Positions 32,473 through 44,905 of a DNA stretch of 64,000 bases are shown here, in pieces. A program made the position numbers and the translations under genes. Each line of letters begins with the position of its first letter. The stretch's first letter is position 1. The DNA is from Usnea hakonensis (lineage: Eukaryota; Ascomycota; Lecanoromycetes; Lecanorales; Parmeliaceae): positions 1 to 64,000 of the forward strand of contig BLJB01000144.1 in the NCBI GenBank assembly GCA_013423325.1, in the 5' to 3' direction. The notes under the pieces are model-generated. The model was not told the origin of the DNA. It was given only the letters and a program-made list of their open reading frames with translations, and did no database searches.

Positions 32473-33030
32473 TTTTAGAGAGGTGTTGAAGACTTGAAAG
32501 TTTGGAGTGCGTTTGTCAGACTTTCACTATCTGGTCTTTATTTCTTTCGTCTTGTTTTTGTGTCCTCGACATTTTATCCTTGTGTCTTTGAGATTTCATT
32601 GTTCTATAAATCTGCATATGCCTTTTATCCATTTTGGGCGAGGGGATTGCCAGGTAGAGCATCTTTCGTGTCACCATCGAGTGCATTCTTACAGAAGCCA
32701 TTGAAATAAATATCCTGAGCTTCATTATGAGTAATGATGGTATTGCCCAATAGCGGACTATATGATCAATGGAGGAGTTCGTTACTCAGCTTGAGAGGTG
32801 AGTCCAACCGATGAACAACACCGCGGTCTCCCTCAAGCTCTAGTCAAACACAATAAGAACGCTCAACACATCGCAAAGAGACACCGCCAAAACTACTATT
32901 TAATCACCCGTCCCTGATTCTTCCCATCCTCACCAACTCCCCACAACCACCCGCACAAATTTCCAACTTCCATTTTCCTTTCACCCAAACACTACAATCA
33001 CAGCAAGCGCCTTCCTAGCCGCAAACCTCA
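32473..33030. other. Divergent intergenic region
   Basis: Shared upstream region of the coiled-coil gene (-) and the tandem-repeat membrane protein (+). T-rich at 32500-32620 and CA/CT-rich just before 33031. No gene is supported. Confidence 0.35.
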
Positions 33031-33966
33031 ATGGCGAGACTCAGAAAATCCCCGCGCTACCAGCGACACAAGAAGGATAGGATGTCTACAACTCAGATTG
33101 ACGTCATACGCTCTCTTGTCAAAGGCTCTGTTGTCAAAGATTATCTCGTCCAAGGCTCTCATGCGCGTAGAGCGATTCACGCAGCCGCCACACGGACCAC
33201 TCCTGCCACCACCACTGGTGTTGAGCCGACTGTCAATCAAATCTCCCATCTGGCAGAACAGGAGCGAGATGGAATTCTTAGCGGAGCGAATGGCCGCGGA
33301 AAGGAGACTCTTGGGACTACCGGCGATTCCGAGCGGGATATGACAGTGGAGTCCACTCATCCGTCTCTAGCAGAACAGGAGCGAGATGGAGTTCTAAGCG
33401 GGGCGAATAGCCGCGGGAAGGAGACTCTTGGGACTACCGGCGATTCCGAGCGGGATATGACAGTGGAGTCCACTCATCCGTCAACAGAAGAACAATCCGA
33501 GACGTCGAAGAATGGTGCCAGCGGTACCGCAGAGCAAATCGCTATTCAGCAGGATTGGGCGAATGTCAGTAACATGATGAGTGACATGTTGGGGTGCATG
33601 ATCCATGATTACCCCCTTGTGGCTGGACTCAAGACTCTCTTCGAATTCGTACACGCCTGGTATACTGGAGCTTTCGGGAGCTCGTCCGTCTTTCCCGCTT
33701 CAGTACCAGCAGAGCTTTGGTTTCGGATCATTGTGAGGTTCGGCATTGGTTTCGTTCTTATTAAATACCGGGGGATGTTGGAGCGATACATGAACCATAT
33801 ACGAATCGCATTGGTTGCGCTCTGCCTGTGCGGGTTGGTACGAGATGTTGGGTCTGGGAATGTTAGTTGGAAGACTATCTTCACGACGGGAATCGCGGTG
33901 CCGTTGCTGATGTATCAGGCGGTGGTGCAGAAGGAGGCTGGGGGGATGGTGGTCATGTTGAGATGA
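33031..33966 (+). CDS. Membrane protein with a young 39-residue tandem duplication
   Basis: Single exon, 311 residues. Residues 1-73 are basic (RKSPRYQRHKKDR). Residues 74-112 and 113-151 are two copies of one 39-residue unit beginning LAEQERDG and ending ESTHPS, differing at only two positions. The C-terminal half (from about 175) has amphipathic and hydrophobic segments: MIHDYPLVAGLKTLFEF, IIVRFGIGFVLIKY, IRIALVALCLCGLV and TIFTTGIAVPLLMYQAVV, so three to four membrane helices are likely. I recognise no family. The repeat unit is hydrophilic and acidic/Gly-rich, probably a flexible extramembrane spacer. No signal peptide is present. Confidence 0.6.
   Translation: MARLRKSPRYQRHKKDRMSTTQIDVIRSLVKGSVVKDYLVQGSHARRAIHAAATRTTPATTTGVEPTVNQISHLAEQERDGILSGANGRGKETLGTTGDSERDMTVESTHPSLAEQERDGVLSGANSRGKETLGTTGDSERDMTVESTHPSTEEQSETSKNGASGTAEQIAIQQDWANVSNMMSDMLGCMIHDYPLVAGLKTLFEFVHAWYTGAFGSSSVFPASVPAELWFRIIVRFGIGFVLIKYRGMLERYMNHIRIALVALCLCGLVRDVGSGNVSWKTIFTTGIAVPLLMYQAVVQKEAGGMVVMLR
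33250..33483 (+). repeat. Two-copy 117-bp in-frame tandem repeat
   Basis: Units 33250-33366 and 33367-33483 inside the preceding coding sequence. By eye they differ at about seven bases, five of them silent, so the duplication is recent or under homogenisation. The length is exactly 39 codons. Confidence 0.85.
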
Positions 33967-34551
33967 GATGGGGGTCTTGAAAGGAGAGGCAGGATGTTGG
34001 TGGATACCCTGTTGTGGCTCCTCTAGGGCGGGGAAAGCTTGCCACGAAGATGGGATTCCGTGAAAGGACTCAGTATGCGGTAGACGCTTTGCTCTAATAC
34101 ATCTACTTTGTTCAATAATCACTGCTAGAATCTTCTTATGTGCTTGTATCGTATGTTGTAGGTAAAGTGCTCAAACCTTACACCTTGGCATCGTGGCTTG
34201 GCGCTTTCTATAAATAGAATAGCCAGAAAATAGTGACATTTACGACTTGATGTTGCGAACAACTTGTTAACAACAAGTCGACTTGCGAGTAAGATCACTG
34301 TGAACCGCAAACGAAGAATACCCCTCGCTTGCAACGGTAGCCTACAGAGAGTGAGAATATTTAAGGCACTAATCCAACACTGCTGCTAACTTATGTCAGC
34401 TGTAGATCAGGTATGCCGCATCTCAAACATCTCTAGCGCGATCCCTTGTGTAAAATTAGCCCCCGTCCATCTACTAGGTAAGTATTCAGACCAATTCTCC
34501 ATTCTCTCATTCTTTTCCATTTTCCTCAACTACATCAATTTTCCACACACA
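33967..34551. other. Intergenic region
   Basis: About 585 bases between two plus-strand genes; CT-rich close to the hydrolase start. No gene is recognised. Confidence 0.35.
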
Positions 34552-35345
34552 ATGTCCAGACCCACTCTCGTCTTTCTTCCCGGCTTCTGGGAAGGCCCCG
34601 CCGCCTACTCCAAAGTCTTGAACATCATCAATTCAAAACACTCTTACCCGACCCAAGTGATCCCACTCTCCAGCACTGGCACCAGCACCGCCGATGGGAA
34701 AGACTTTACTTCCGATGTCGTCGCCATTCGCAACGCCGTCTCGAAACTTGCGAACGAGGGCCAAGAGATAATCTTCACCATGCATTCTGCCGGCGCATAC
34801 ATCGGCTCACAGGCTCTCAAAGATCTCGGTCTCGCGCACAGAAAGCAACGAGGAGAAGCAGGAGGGGTGGCGAAGCTTGTATATCTTACTGGGGCGCTAT
34901 TGCCAGAAGGAATGGATCATCCACCCCAGCCACTTTTCCAGACAATCGTAAGGAAGATCCCATGCCTTGGAGAAACATTTGTTCTACCCAAAAATTTGTT
35001 GCAACTCACAAGGACATCTAGGGTGATAAAATGTGCCCCCATGAACCGCTCACTACTCTCTTCAACGACTTCCACGACCACGAGGCGGAGTCTTATGCGA
35101 ACCAACTCTCTTGGCAACCAGCAGCGTACGTCGGGAGTATCCATATCAGCTACTGTGCTTGGAGAGATATACCCAGCGTCTACCTATTCTGTACGCAAGA
35201 CAACATTATGCCTCTTGATTTCCAGTACCAGATCGCCGCCATGGCAGGGGCACAAACGGAGAGCTGTGATGCGGGGCATATGGTTGTATTGAGTCAGCCT
35301 GAAAAGGTGGTTGAAGTTGTGCTGAAAGCCGCTGGGGTTGTGTAG
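34552..35345 (+). CDS. Alpha/beta hydrolase (AB_hydrolase_6-type)
   Basis: Two exons, 34552..34947 and 35022..35345, 239 residues; the 74-nt intron opens GTAAGG and ends ACATCTAG. The first strand-turn is TLVFLPGFWEGPAAYSKVL, the oxyanion region of this subfamily. The nucleophile serine lies in MHSAGAYIGSQA. The acid and histidine are near the C-terminus (DIPSVYLFCTQDNIMPL and CDAGHMVVLSQPEKVVEVVL). After splicing, the family block GDKMCPHEPLTTLFNDF appears, supporting the junction. Relatives are small esterases or hydrolases of unknown physiological substrate, found as stand-alone enzymes and in secondary-metabolite loci. Confidence 0.83.
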
Positions 35346-35893
35346 GTACAGCCGTGCAGACTTCCACTACTATATGTTAGGAGGATACAAACAGGCGACC
35401 CTGGCAAGTGGTTGGTAAGACTCTTCACTCGAGGAGCTGATCGACTACGATTGAACGTGTACTGCTGCAGCAGGAGAGCTGCCTTGCTCTTAAGAGGAGT
35501 CACAGCTGCTGTCATTATTATTACATAACGGCCCTGCCCTCTTGTTTCAACTTAATCATTTCCTTCCAATCTCGATACAAGCTCTCTCATAAGACACATG
35601 GTCGATCCAGGAAGCTTCGTCTGCAACTCTTCAGTAGATCTCCATCAATTTTCTTTGAAGGCAGAGGCCCAGCGGCAGAGGTCGAGGAGCCTGCAACAGC
35701 GTCTCCCACAGCAGGATTGGAACTGGACTGTTCTAAGCTACTAGATCCCAGCTCCGGCAGTTACAGCGTTGACCGGAATTGACAACACAAAGCCTAGTAT
35801 AATCCTATCTTGCGTTCTTTTAGGCGCCACCACCTCTCTACTCGGATGAGTCGAGTGAGGTCCAGCAGCCCTCCCATTTAAGCAGAGACTCAC
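35346..35893. other. Convergent spacer
   Basis: About 550 bases; no gene is recognised. A GTGAGT lies directly after the stop of the next minus-strand gene, so a 3'-UTR intron is possible. Confidence 0.3.
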
Positions 35894-38025
35894 TTAACGC
35901 TTGGGGCGTCGCACTTCCGGATCACGCTTACTTCCTTGGTTGGGGCGTACAGGGAGTGTCTTTGTAGTATACTGATCAATACCAGCTACCGATGCGAACT
36001 TTGATGACATGTAGGGATAGTCAGCGGGGAGGCTGCGGTCCGGGGTCACCCCTGTTTCGGTAATTGGAGTGAGATCTTCTATTTGATAAAGATCCTGGGC
36101 TTCAGGCTCGCTGGAAAGGGTGGCCCGCTTCGAGTCGAAGAAGGTGTATGTGTCAGGCGGAGATTCTGGAGACAGGGGACGACTTTGGGAACTGGCCTCG
36201 CTGTCTGCGTATGAGCTGGATCCATGTTGCGACGCGTAAGGCTCAGAGTCTTTGTCGGCCGATCCCCAGCAGTAGCTCTGTTCGCGTGAAGCGTCCATGA
36301 AAATCTTGTCTGTGGGACTCCATGGCGGGAGACCCTGCAATCGCGCGTTGAGAAAGTAGCTTACATCACCGTTGAAACTCAGGTTAGGAACGTCCACGGA
36401 AACACCGGCCAGCAATTGCAACACGCAGTATATGATAATCCATCGCTCTCTTCGAGCCTCCCGTGGATCAAAATCACCTGGCTGATCCGCCCTCTCAAAG
36501 TGAACAAATGCTTCCACCAAACCATTCTTGGCGTGCTGTCGTCTCAACCCAGAGGCATTGCTAGCTTCCGAGTAAGCAAGTGCTATCCGCGACTCCCGAA
36601 CCTTGTCTCTCTTTTTTCCACCGAATACCGATTTCTTGGCTGGAGGTGGCGCAGGCATTGAGGCTGGAAGGAGAGGGTAGGGATGCGGAATGTGGGAGGC
36701 GTTGAGCCTGCAGTCTGCATTTCGCAAAACGGCCAACATTCGAAGATCCTCCCCATCAAGACCGAAATTCAAGGCATTGATTGACTTGAGCGGAGTCTTG
36801 TTCTTTCGATCTTCACTTTCGTCATCGCCATTCCACGTCACGTTTCTATCCACGCTATACTCATATAAGGCATTGAAATCTTCCTGCAGGCGGCCAACAA
36901 TAGTTCTATCCAGCCACAGGCCCGGCTGGCTTCTTCGCGTTGGCCAGGTCTGATACTCTTTCTCGTAAAACTTCTTTAGAAAATTTCGAAATCTAACGGA
37001 CGCCGCTCGAAGAGTCGGCGACATGTCTTCGTGTGAAAAGTGAGCGTCGTCGAAGTAGAACGTGGACAGGTGGTCCTCTACTTCGTGGATACGTGCTTGA
37101 AGTTCAAGATGCGCTCGATCCAAATGCGCTGTTGTCGGTAAGCTAATGTCGGCACTCTCTTGCAATTGACTAAGCTCCTCGTACATGCCAACACTGTGCA
37201 CGAAGCTGTTAAAGAAGTCAGCGTGGCTTCTTGAACAAACTACCCTATCAGAGGAATGGACGGTCTCGAACTAGGTTCCGCCACTCTTTGAATCTGAGCA
37301 AAGCCCCGGCAAGACAACGTTTACGATGTAGACACTCAAAATAGGAGTCGGGATTTCGAAGAAGACATACGCTTCGCGCCAACCATTGTTCCATCTAACA
37401 TCTTCACTCCAAGCCAGAAGACCTGCTGCAGCCCGAGGCTCATTCGATACGTTTACAAGACCAATCAAGACCAGATACGACTGAAGTGCAACCGCGCTGT
37501 CAATCCCTGGCGATAAATACTCCTTCAAACGTTCATGCAAGTCGACGATTGCCTGGTAGAATGTAAAACCCACCAACGGCTTGCGGGTCAAGAAGGCAAA
37601 GAAGTTCCTCGTAGTAACGTGGTAGCGCAAAACGTCAACTTTCGACCCTCCGGAATGGGCATCGATGTACAGCTTATACCGGACTCCAGGTACTTGATTC
37701 TTCGTGGAGCTCTCCACGGGGATCGTACCTCGGTCCAACATGCCTATCAGGGTAGTCGATTTTGTTTCTTCGATCAGACCAGAGAATATCCGAAAAGAGG
37801 GATCTTGGTATCCACCACCAAAATAAATCAGAGTGTCCCCAGTTTCATCCCAGAGATCAGGATCCTAGAATCAAATGTCAGCTTCTAGTGTTATACATTC
37901 ATGGCTCCTCGGGTCATATGGGAGTCGCGGCGCTCTCTCACCCGCTTAAGTTTGCCCCATGCTTTTACCGGCTCCCCGTTTCCAGGCCACAATTTGATGT
38001 TCACAGCCTGCTCCAGGCCTTTCAT
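35894..38025 (-). CDS. Large conserved ascomycete protein (DUF8004-like), function unknown
   Basis: Three exons in my model, complement(35894..37205, 37371..37864, 37942..38025), 629 residues from the ATG at 38025. Splicing gives AWGKLKR-DPDLWDETGDTLIYFGGG, then PSFRIFSGLIEE, VGFTFYQAIVDLHERLKEYL, WNNGWREAFVHSVGMYEEL, and FRNFLKKFYEKEYQTWP. This order matches a family found across Pezizomycotina, which I associate with the DUF8004 label from memory. The C-terminal 150 residues are Ser/Pro-rich, disordered and probably phosphorylated. The frame stays open upstream of the chosen ATG for about 20 codons and looks family-like, so an additional 5' exon is likely; the N-terminus is uncertain. The role is not known. 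Confidence 0.68.
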
Positions 38026-39751
38026 GTTTAGCACAAGGTTAATGCCCTTCTGAACAGTCCGTCCTCCTTGTCTAGTTCTTTGCGGCCTGCATTATGGGTG
38101 ATGAGTCTTGCAGCCCGTGGGTCACAACCATCAGATCTAAATCCTATTTATGGACTCTTGCGTCACCCTCAATGACCTCGATATCAACCTTGCGTTGGTG
38201 AGACTGATTTGTCTTACACTTCCGCGCGCGAATCCACAGTTCTTTTCATGATTTTCTGTTTCATCAGAAATGTGACTTTGCTTCATCATGGTCAGGCGAA
38301 ATGCGACCTTTGCCGACCACGTGTTCGTCCGGGCTGCAAACAAGTTACAAGAAGGAAGGATTTGTCTGGAACGCCGAAGCTTTCTAAAGAGATGGAAATC
38401 AAAGGACACGGTCCTCTGTCGACATTCTGCGACAAGAGTACGCGACACGCGAGATTATTCGGAGTGTTCAATGAACGAATAAGGGACGCCATTTCGCACT
38501 ACTGCATGACGGCTAGTACTATCGGTATCACAACTTCGTTATCGCACCCTCTCCGTGTGCTCGAATCCATGAACCATAGATAAGCTTAGCGCTTGTCAAT
38601 AATCATTGATAGTGGAGACTTTTCGCGAAGGCCGTCAGTGCGCAGATTACAAGGTCATTCCCAGAAGCCTTGACCGCATAGCCAGTGTAAGTACCATGCT
38701 GTTGCTAATTGTCGGACAGTGCTCTTGATGAGAAGGTCTGACAACATACCCAGCGGTGTGAAATGCTTATCGCCAGACATATGCATCAGTACGTAGTAGT
38801 TCACATAATGCGTGCCCGCAGCTGCAGGCACTAGTCTGCCCCACGGACCACCATTTTGAACCAACAGGACGGTCCCATCATCCCATGCAGGGGGAAGCCT
38901 CGGCACGAATCCCTATTTCGAGACCATAACGAAAGTGGCTTTCTAGTGATAATTTTACTCGCTCTCATTCCCCGTATTCTGGACCTATGATATAGTTCAC
39001 AGCCAACTAGACAAGGGATACGTATGCACGATGCTAATTCAAGCTTAGCTAGTACTACAATTAGGTTACATATTGCGAAGTGGCATGGGCAGAAAGTTCC
39101 CTCCCCCACGCCTCGGCCCGGCAATCCCCACGAGTTCGACAAAATTTGAAAGATTAAAAAATCAAAACTACGTAACAGGCCCTATCAGAACTCGTCCAGC
39201 AATCGAGCCTGTACTTACCAGAAGCAATTTCATGCAGTGGCAATCCTTATACTTGCTCGTTTTGGGACCTCCTTCATGCACTCGGCTGACTCAAAGGGCA
39301 TGTCTATTGGCTATTGCGTTCTGGGTCCCTGCTCATCATGAATGAATGCATGAACCATTTGGGTTTTGGAACAAGGCGGTATTGAAGCTACTGGATGTCC
39401 TATGCTGTGGTGGCTCGAATCAGAAGCGAGCAATCATCTCCCAATCTCCTAGTTTCCGTGCCGCAATGCTGCAGGACCGGGATTCTTTACAGCTTCCCTC
39501 GTTCGCTTTGGATACAATCATCATACGCTACTAATTCAGCCCCTCTACGGTCTATGAGATGAAGTCCCGCAATCAATATGCTACAAGTTGTCTTCATTTC
39601 ATCTTCCTTTCTCGCGACAATCAGCTCTTCTTCTGGTGCCTTGAGAAACATCCATCATCAAGGCCAGTGGAAACTTGAGAATCGACTCTTATAGTACCGG
39701 GAGTCAACAAAGAATTCAGTCTGAAAAGGCTATGAGGAGTGACGTCAAGCC
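38026..39751. other. Long intergenic region
   Basis: 1.7 kb between the divergent DUF8004-like and nitrate-transporter genes. It should contain the missing 5' exon of the former (probably within about 38030-38100) and the nitrate-transporter promoter. A minus-strand open stretch at 38906-38655 looks weakly protein-like but lacks an ATG and homology. No repeats or RNA genes are recognised. Confidence 0.35.
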
Positions 39752-41503
39752 ATGACATTCGCAGTGGCCTCGCTCTGGCAGGCTCCTGCAATCAATCCCG
39801 TCAATAACAAAGCCCAGTCGATTCCCATCTTGAATCCATTCAACATCTATGGCCGAGTCTTTCTTCTATCCTGGTGGTCATTCTTTGTCGCTTTCTGGTC
39901 TTGGTACGCGTTCCCGCCGCTTTTGACTGTTACCATTAAGAAGGACCTCAACCTTACCCAGAATCAAATCGCCAACTCGAACATCGTCGCCTTGGCTGCA
40001 ACTTTGATAGTGCGCTTGACTGCAGGTGCTGCATGTGATCGATTTGGCCCAAGATCGACCTTTGCCGCAATACTCCTAGGTGAGCAGTTTCCCTTATGTC
40101 TTTACGATAGAAAAGAGCATGATTTGCGGAAGTGTTTGCCCGCCCAACAGTCTTTATGCACCCTACGTTTAACTGGTTCTTTTGCGTCTGCGCATCACGC
40201 TGACCCTCGATATTGCAGCTGGCGCCATTCCCACAGCACTAGCTGGCACGGTACAAAGCGCTGGTGGTCTAATCGTATTGCGACTCTTCATCGGCATCTT
40301 GGGTGGCAGCTTCGTCCCATGCCAAGTATGGACGACTGGCTTCTTCGACAAGAACGTCGTTGGAACCGCAAATGCCCTGGCCGCAGGCTTGGGAAATGCC
40401 GGATCTGGAGTCACTTACTTCTTGATGCCAGCCATCTTCGACTCCCTCGTTCAGCATCAACATCTCGCGCCACATACGGCTTGGCGTGTCACCTTCGTGA
40501 TAACTTTTGTTCTAATCGCAGTGACAGCAATTCTGCTCATTATCACGTGCCCAGATGCTCCAACTGGACGTTGGTCCTCACGTGCGTACCATATGCAGCG
40601 CCAAACCGAGCATCGAGATGTGTACGTGAGCACCTTCGGTACCCAGAACGTTATCACCGGAGGGCGAAAGCAGGGACGCAAAAGTTCCAAAGGACGTTCG
40701 TCCGATGGAAGTGTAGAACTCGACTCGACGAGCAGTCGAGGTCGGCGTCACGAGACGGTAATCGACGAGCAAGACTTTTTGAACGCCGCGAGTTGGGAGC
40801 TCGTCGAGAAGCCCACCTACCACGGCTACATCAAGGCACTGGTCTCCTTTCCTACCTTGACTCTCACCGTAGCCTACTTTTGCACATTTGGCACAGAGCT
40901 GGCCATCAATTCATTCCTGGGAGCGTACTACCTCAAAAACTTCCCATCCATGGGGCAGACAGGATCGGGTCGCTGGGCTGCAATGTACGGTCTGCTCAAC
41001 GCCGTCTTCAGACCGATGGGCGGGATAATGAGCGATCTCCTCTATCGATCAACTAGCTCCCTGTGGGGCAAAAAACTCCTAATGCATTCTCTTGCAATAA
41101 TCATGGGCGTCTTGATGATTGTGATCGGCCTCATCGACCCTCATAAAAAAGCCACGATGGTGGGGCTGATGACAGGATTGGCCTTCTTCGAAGAGGCTGG
41201 CAATGGCGCTGTTTTCGCGCTGCTGCCACACGTACATCCCACTTTCAACGGTAAGGCATCGTCTTCGCTGACTCCAAAGCTATCGTACGACCCACCAAAC
41301 TGACAATATGCACACCAGGTCTCATTACGGGCGTTGCGGGTGCGGCCGGGGATCTGGGCGGCATCGTGTATCTCTTGATCGCTAGGTACAATGGTAATGA
41401 TTACGCCAAGGTCTTTTGGATCGTTGGGGTAGTGAATATCGCGGCGAGTTTGTCGGTCGCGTGGATCCGGCCTGTGCCAAGGGGACAGGTTAAAGCGAGG
41501 TGA
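39752..41503 (+). CDS. High-affinity nitrate transporter (MFS, NNP/NRT2 family)
   Basis: Three exons, 39752..40079, 40219..41250, 41319..41503; 514 residues. It belongs to the crnA/NrtA type of nitrate/nitrite:proton symporters in the plasma membrane. Visible signatures are RLTAGAACDRFGPR (MFS loop 2-3), IGILGGSFVPCQVWTTGFFDKNVVG, the first nitrate signature ALAAGLGNAGSG and the second GAAGDLGGIVYLLIARY. A hydrophilic loop of about 90 residues between helices 6 and 7 (RSSRAYHMQRQ... to the ELVEKPTYHGY region) is characteristic of fungal members. Intron donors are GTGAGC and GTAAGG. No nitrate or nitrite reductase gene lies in the window, so it is not part of a visible assimilation cluster. 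Confidence 0.9.
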
Positions 41504-42077
41504 GGTGAATGGTTGTCACGTACGTTAGAAATACCCTTTGGAATCTTTGTACTTTTAGATAAACGTGGTTTTGATGAAAACTTATTTCACGGATATTCGT
41601 GCGCGTTATCTTTTATGTGCCTTGTCCGTCCATGTTCCATACCACAGGCTTGACCCTCTTTTCTCCACGCCGTATCATACATATCTCTCGGTTCAACGCT
41701 TACAATCTGAAAAGATCCATATAATCACTTAGAACTTCTTCTTCTAGATCCCTATGACGTGCATGGGATATGTTGTTGTTGTGGTTGTGCTCTTTTTTGG
41801 TGGGGGGTTGATTATTTGGTGGGGGGTAAAGATGTTGTTGAGCACTTGTAGGGGTTCTTCTTTTGACTTAATTGGCGATCTGCACCGAGTCGCGGGCGAC
41901 CCTACCAAACCTACCAAACCCTTTTTCGGAAGGCTGGAACCTTAAGTACATGTAGGCATCATCCGAAGGAACCTTGACATTGCCTCCTCTTCTCCACTCC
42001 ACTCCCTACTCCACTCCACTCCACTTCACTATATCAATCACCAAGGCCAAGACCGCCACACAAATCGTTACACCATC
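41504..42077. other. Intergenic region
   Basis: About 570 bases, with a T/G-rich patch at 41760-41830 and a short (ACTCC)n run at about 41992-42026. No gene is supported. Confidence 0.35.
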
Positions 42078-43753
42078 ATGGATGCTTTCATTCAACGCCT
42101 TTCAAGTCCCGCTGTCGCGTTTCCTATCTGTCTCCTGGTTATCTACTCTGTCTACACCCGTCTGACCTCCCGATCCAACATACCAGCACGCTTACCATGG
42201 ACTGGCAAAGACTCAAGCAAATGGTTCGCTGGCACCCGGGCAAACCTAGGAAGCTTCACCAGGTTCAGGGAATATCTAGAAGCGGGTTACAAACAGGTAC
42301 CATTACCTGTGTAACGGCTTTGCACATGGAAATTGAAGCTAATTGAGTGCTATAGTACGGCAAAAATAACTTATCCTACCTCATACCCAACAGTTCGGGG
42401 AATCCCGACATCGTTCTACCACGCTCACAGATGGCTTGGCTTATTGAACAGCCAGACAGTGCACTGAGCGCGTCGGCTTTCCACTACGACAGCCTCGAGG
42501 GCGACTATGCCTTCACCCACCCCCAAATTCTAAAAGATCCGTACCACGAACATGTGATCCACAAATATCTACCACGGCGGATCGCTCCAATGATACCTGA
42601 TATATGGGAGGAAATACAAGTAGCCACAGACAAGACATGGGGCATGGATACACAGGCGTGGAAAGAAATTGGCATCTGGGAGAATATGCAGCAGATCATC
42701 CCAAGCATCACAAACCGAATGATGCTCGGCTTGCCACTGTGTCGAAATGAGGATCTTCTCAAAAATATGCGCAAGTTCGCCAATGATGTTTTCGCTTGTT
42801 CTAGTCTCTATCTCAGACTGACACCCCGTTTTCTTAAACCGATCGTCGGGCCTCTTGTTGCAATCCCGAATACTCGCGACTGGCGAAACACCAGCAAGTA
42901 TACCCTCCCAGTCATTCAGGAGCGCCTCGCCAACTTCAGAAGGAAACAAGAAGACCCTGACTTCGAATGGGACGAGCCGAATGACTATATAAGCTGGCAC
43001 ATCAATATCGCAACGGCCGAAGGCCGCTATGACGAATTGACGCCGGACATGATATCCCGGCGTCTCATGCCAATCAACTTTGCTGCCATTCACACGACTG
43101 CTCTTAGTATTACCAATACGATTTTCGACCTTCTCTCATCAGAAATCTCTGCAGAATGGGTACAAGGTATACGAGAAGAGGCGGAAAGGGCATTGACAGA
43201 AGACGGTGGGCAATGGACTAAAGCGGGACTAGCGTCTTGCCATCGATCAGATTCGGCTATCCGAGAGAGTATGCGTTTCAGCAACTTTATGACAAGGAAC
43301 GTATTGCGGAAGGTGGTGTCTGAAGAAGGCATCGAGAATAAGACGGAAGGATGGCGAGCCTCTAAAGGGACGCTCCTTGGGATTGATATGCAAAACATTC
43401 AGCATGATCCCGAGATCTATCCAGATCCAAATACTTACGACGCGTTCCGATTCTCGAAACCCCGAGAAGAAGCAGACGTATCCACGGTCCACAGCAAGGT
43501 TAACGAAGTCGGAAACACCGGTCTTGTAACCACCTCTGATATCTTTCTCCCCTTCTCCCATGGCCGTCATGCTTGCCCTGGAAGGTTCTTTGCCTCGCTG
43601 GAGATGAAGCTTATACTAGCATACATATTCATGAACTACGAGGTTGAGCTTCTGAGGAGCCGGCCACCCAACATCTGGTTCGGCCAGACCTGGCTGCCAC
43701 CGATGAAGGCTACGATCAAAGTAAAGAGGAGAGAAGGAAGGACTGGAGTTTGA
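42078..43753 (+). CDS. Cytochrome P450 monooxygenase
   Basis: Two exons, 42078..42296 and 42356..43753; 538 residues. The N-terminal membrane anchor is AVAFPICLLVIYSVYTRL, then the polar hinge RSNIPARLPWTGK. Conserved elements are an I-helix FAAIHTTALSITN (acid/alcohol pair replaced by His-Thr, as in many fungal families), the E-x-x-R of the K-helix in SAIRESMRF, and the heme-binding loop FSHGRHACPGR with Cys480 as thiolate ligand. The loop is FxHGxHxCPG rather than the textbook FGxGxRxCxG, a pattern common in fungal secondary-metabolism P450s. ER membrane localisation with a reductase partner is expected. The substrate is unknown, and neighbours do not form an obvious cluster. Confidence 0.9.
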
Positions 43754-44452
43754 TTGGTAGAATGCGTCTCGTAATATGGGACTACGAAGCTGATGCTAAC
43801 TTTCATCGACAGGCATTATGTGATCTCACCATGAAGCGAAGGAAATGTGTCGGATGAATGCCTTGCAAATATCAGCAACCTGTAGTGTAAATAATTTCCT
43901 GTTATAAGCCAGAAAGTTCAGCTTTCATTGAGACCGCTCATCGCCCCTTACTGTAACAACAAGCTACGCCCTTACGCTCTCACGCAGTTACACCCGTTTA
44001 TTTGGTGTCTACGCATTCATCACTCACGCTAGCACACATCGCATCCAGATACTCATACAACGGCCCTGGCTCTTATGCTTTGATTTCCTATAAAGCCTGC
44101 TTCTTAAATATCAGTCAATGAGTATCAAATGTCAGTTCAACTCGTGCCCCGAAAATTACACCGCACTCATTCCCTTGTCCAAGCTATATGATCGTACATA
44201 GGGCGCGCGATATGATCGCACATAGAATGGCGGCTTCTAACGCTGGGTGGCATGCCCTTGGCTCACGTTGGTTTTCGGCGTCACTCCGAAGTTCCAGCCG
44301 GAGTGGATCTCATCATCACCTGGATTATTGGCGGTCTCACCGAAGACTGCAATCTGCATACGCTTTTTTGAATGGGTCGTGGTGGAACATGAGATGAAGA
44401 AGCTGGGATCTCTATTTACTTACCAGCTCAGCCCTCACGCTCCGCGTGTAGC
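43754..44452. other. Convergent spacer
   Basis: About 700 bases; no gene is recognised. Confidence 0.35.
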
Positions 44453-44905
44453 TCAATCATCCTCCTCGCTCATCCCTTCATCTTCATCACTCATATTCAC
44501 ATCATCATCCTCCTCCTCCGATTCCTCATCCACAAAGTCTTCATCCTCAACGTCTCCGTCCTGATCCACCACCTCCCCATTCCCATTCTCATCCCCATCT
44601 TCCAAAAGACTCACCAGCAGCTCCATCGTCCGTTCCCTGTCACTGTTAGACTTCTTTCCCTCTTTTGGGAAGAACTCGTATCGGCATATGGGACATGTGT
44701 TGTTCGCCTGCAGCCATTTGACAATGCAATTCGCACCTACGGTGTGTTTGGGATTGCAGGGTAGACGGATTTGCTTTTCGGCGGTGGAGATGTCGGAAGA
44801 GCGTACGTTGTATTCTTCTTGGCAGATTGTGCATTCTTGTCCATTGGCTGCTGGGATGGTGGATGAGGGTGCCAGGAGTTGAGAGAGGAATTGTTTGCTG
44901 TTCAT
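44453..44905 (-). CDS. RING-H2 finger protein with acidic tail
   Basis: Single exon, 150 residues. The RING ligands read C-x2-C at ECTICQEEY, a Cys-His pair in LPCNPKHTVGANC, and C-x2-C at NTCPICRYEF, consistent with a RING-H2 fold binding two zinc ions. The region between the first Cys pair and the central block is longer than the minimum. The C-terminal 55 residues are nearly all Asp/Glu/Gly/Ser (for example EDEDFVDEESEEEDDD), an acidic low-complexity tail. Probably a small E3 ubiquitin ligase; the target is unknown. Confidence 0.82.
   Translation of the reverse strand: MNSKQFLSQLLAPSSTIPAANGQECTICQEEYNVRSSDISTAEKQIRLPCNPKHTVGANCIVKWLQANNTCPICRYEFFPKEGKKSNSDRERTMELLVSLLEDGDENGNGEVVDQDGDVEDEDFVDEESEEEDDDVNMSDEDEGMSEEDD

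Noticed and set aside
38137..38583. Overlapping frames on both strands between the DUF8004-like and nitrate-transporter genes
   Set aside because: Neither matches a family; likely chance frames, though a missing exon may lie nearby.
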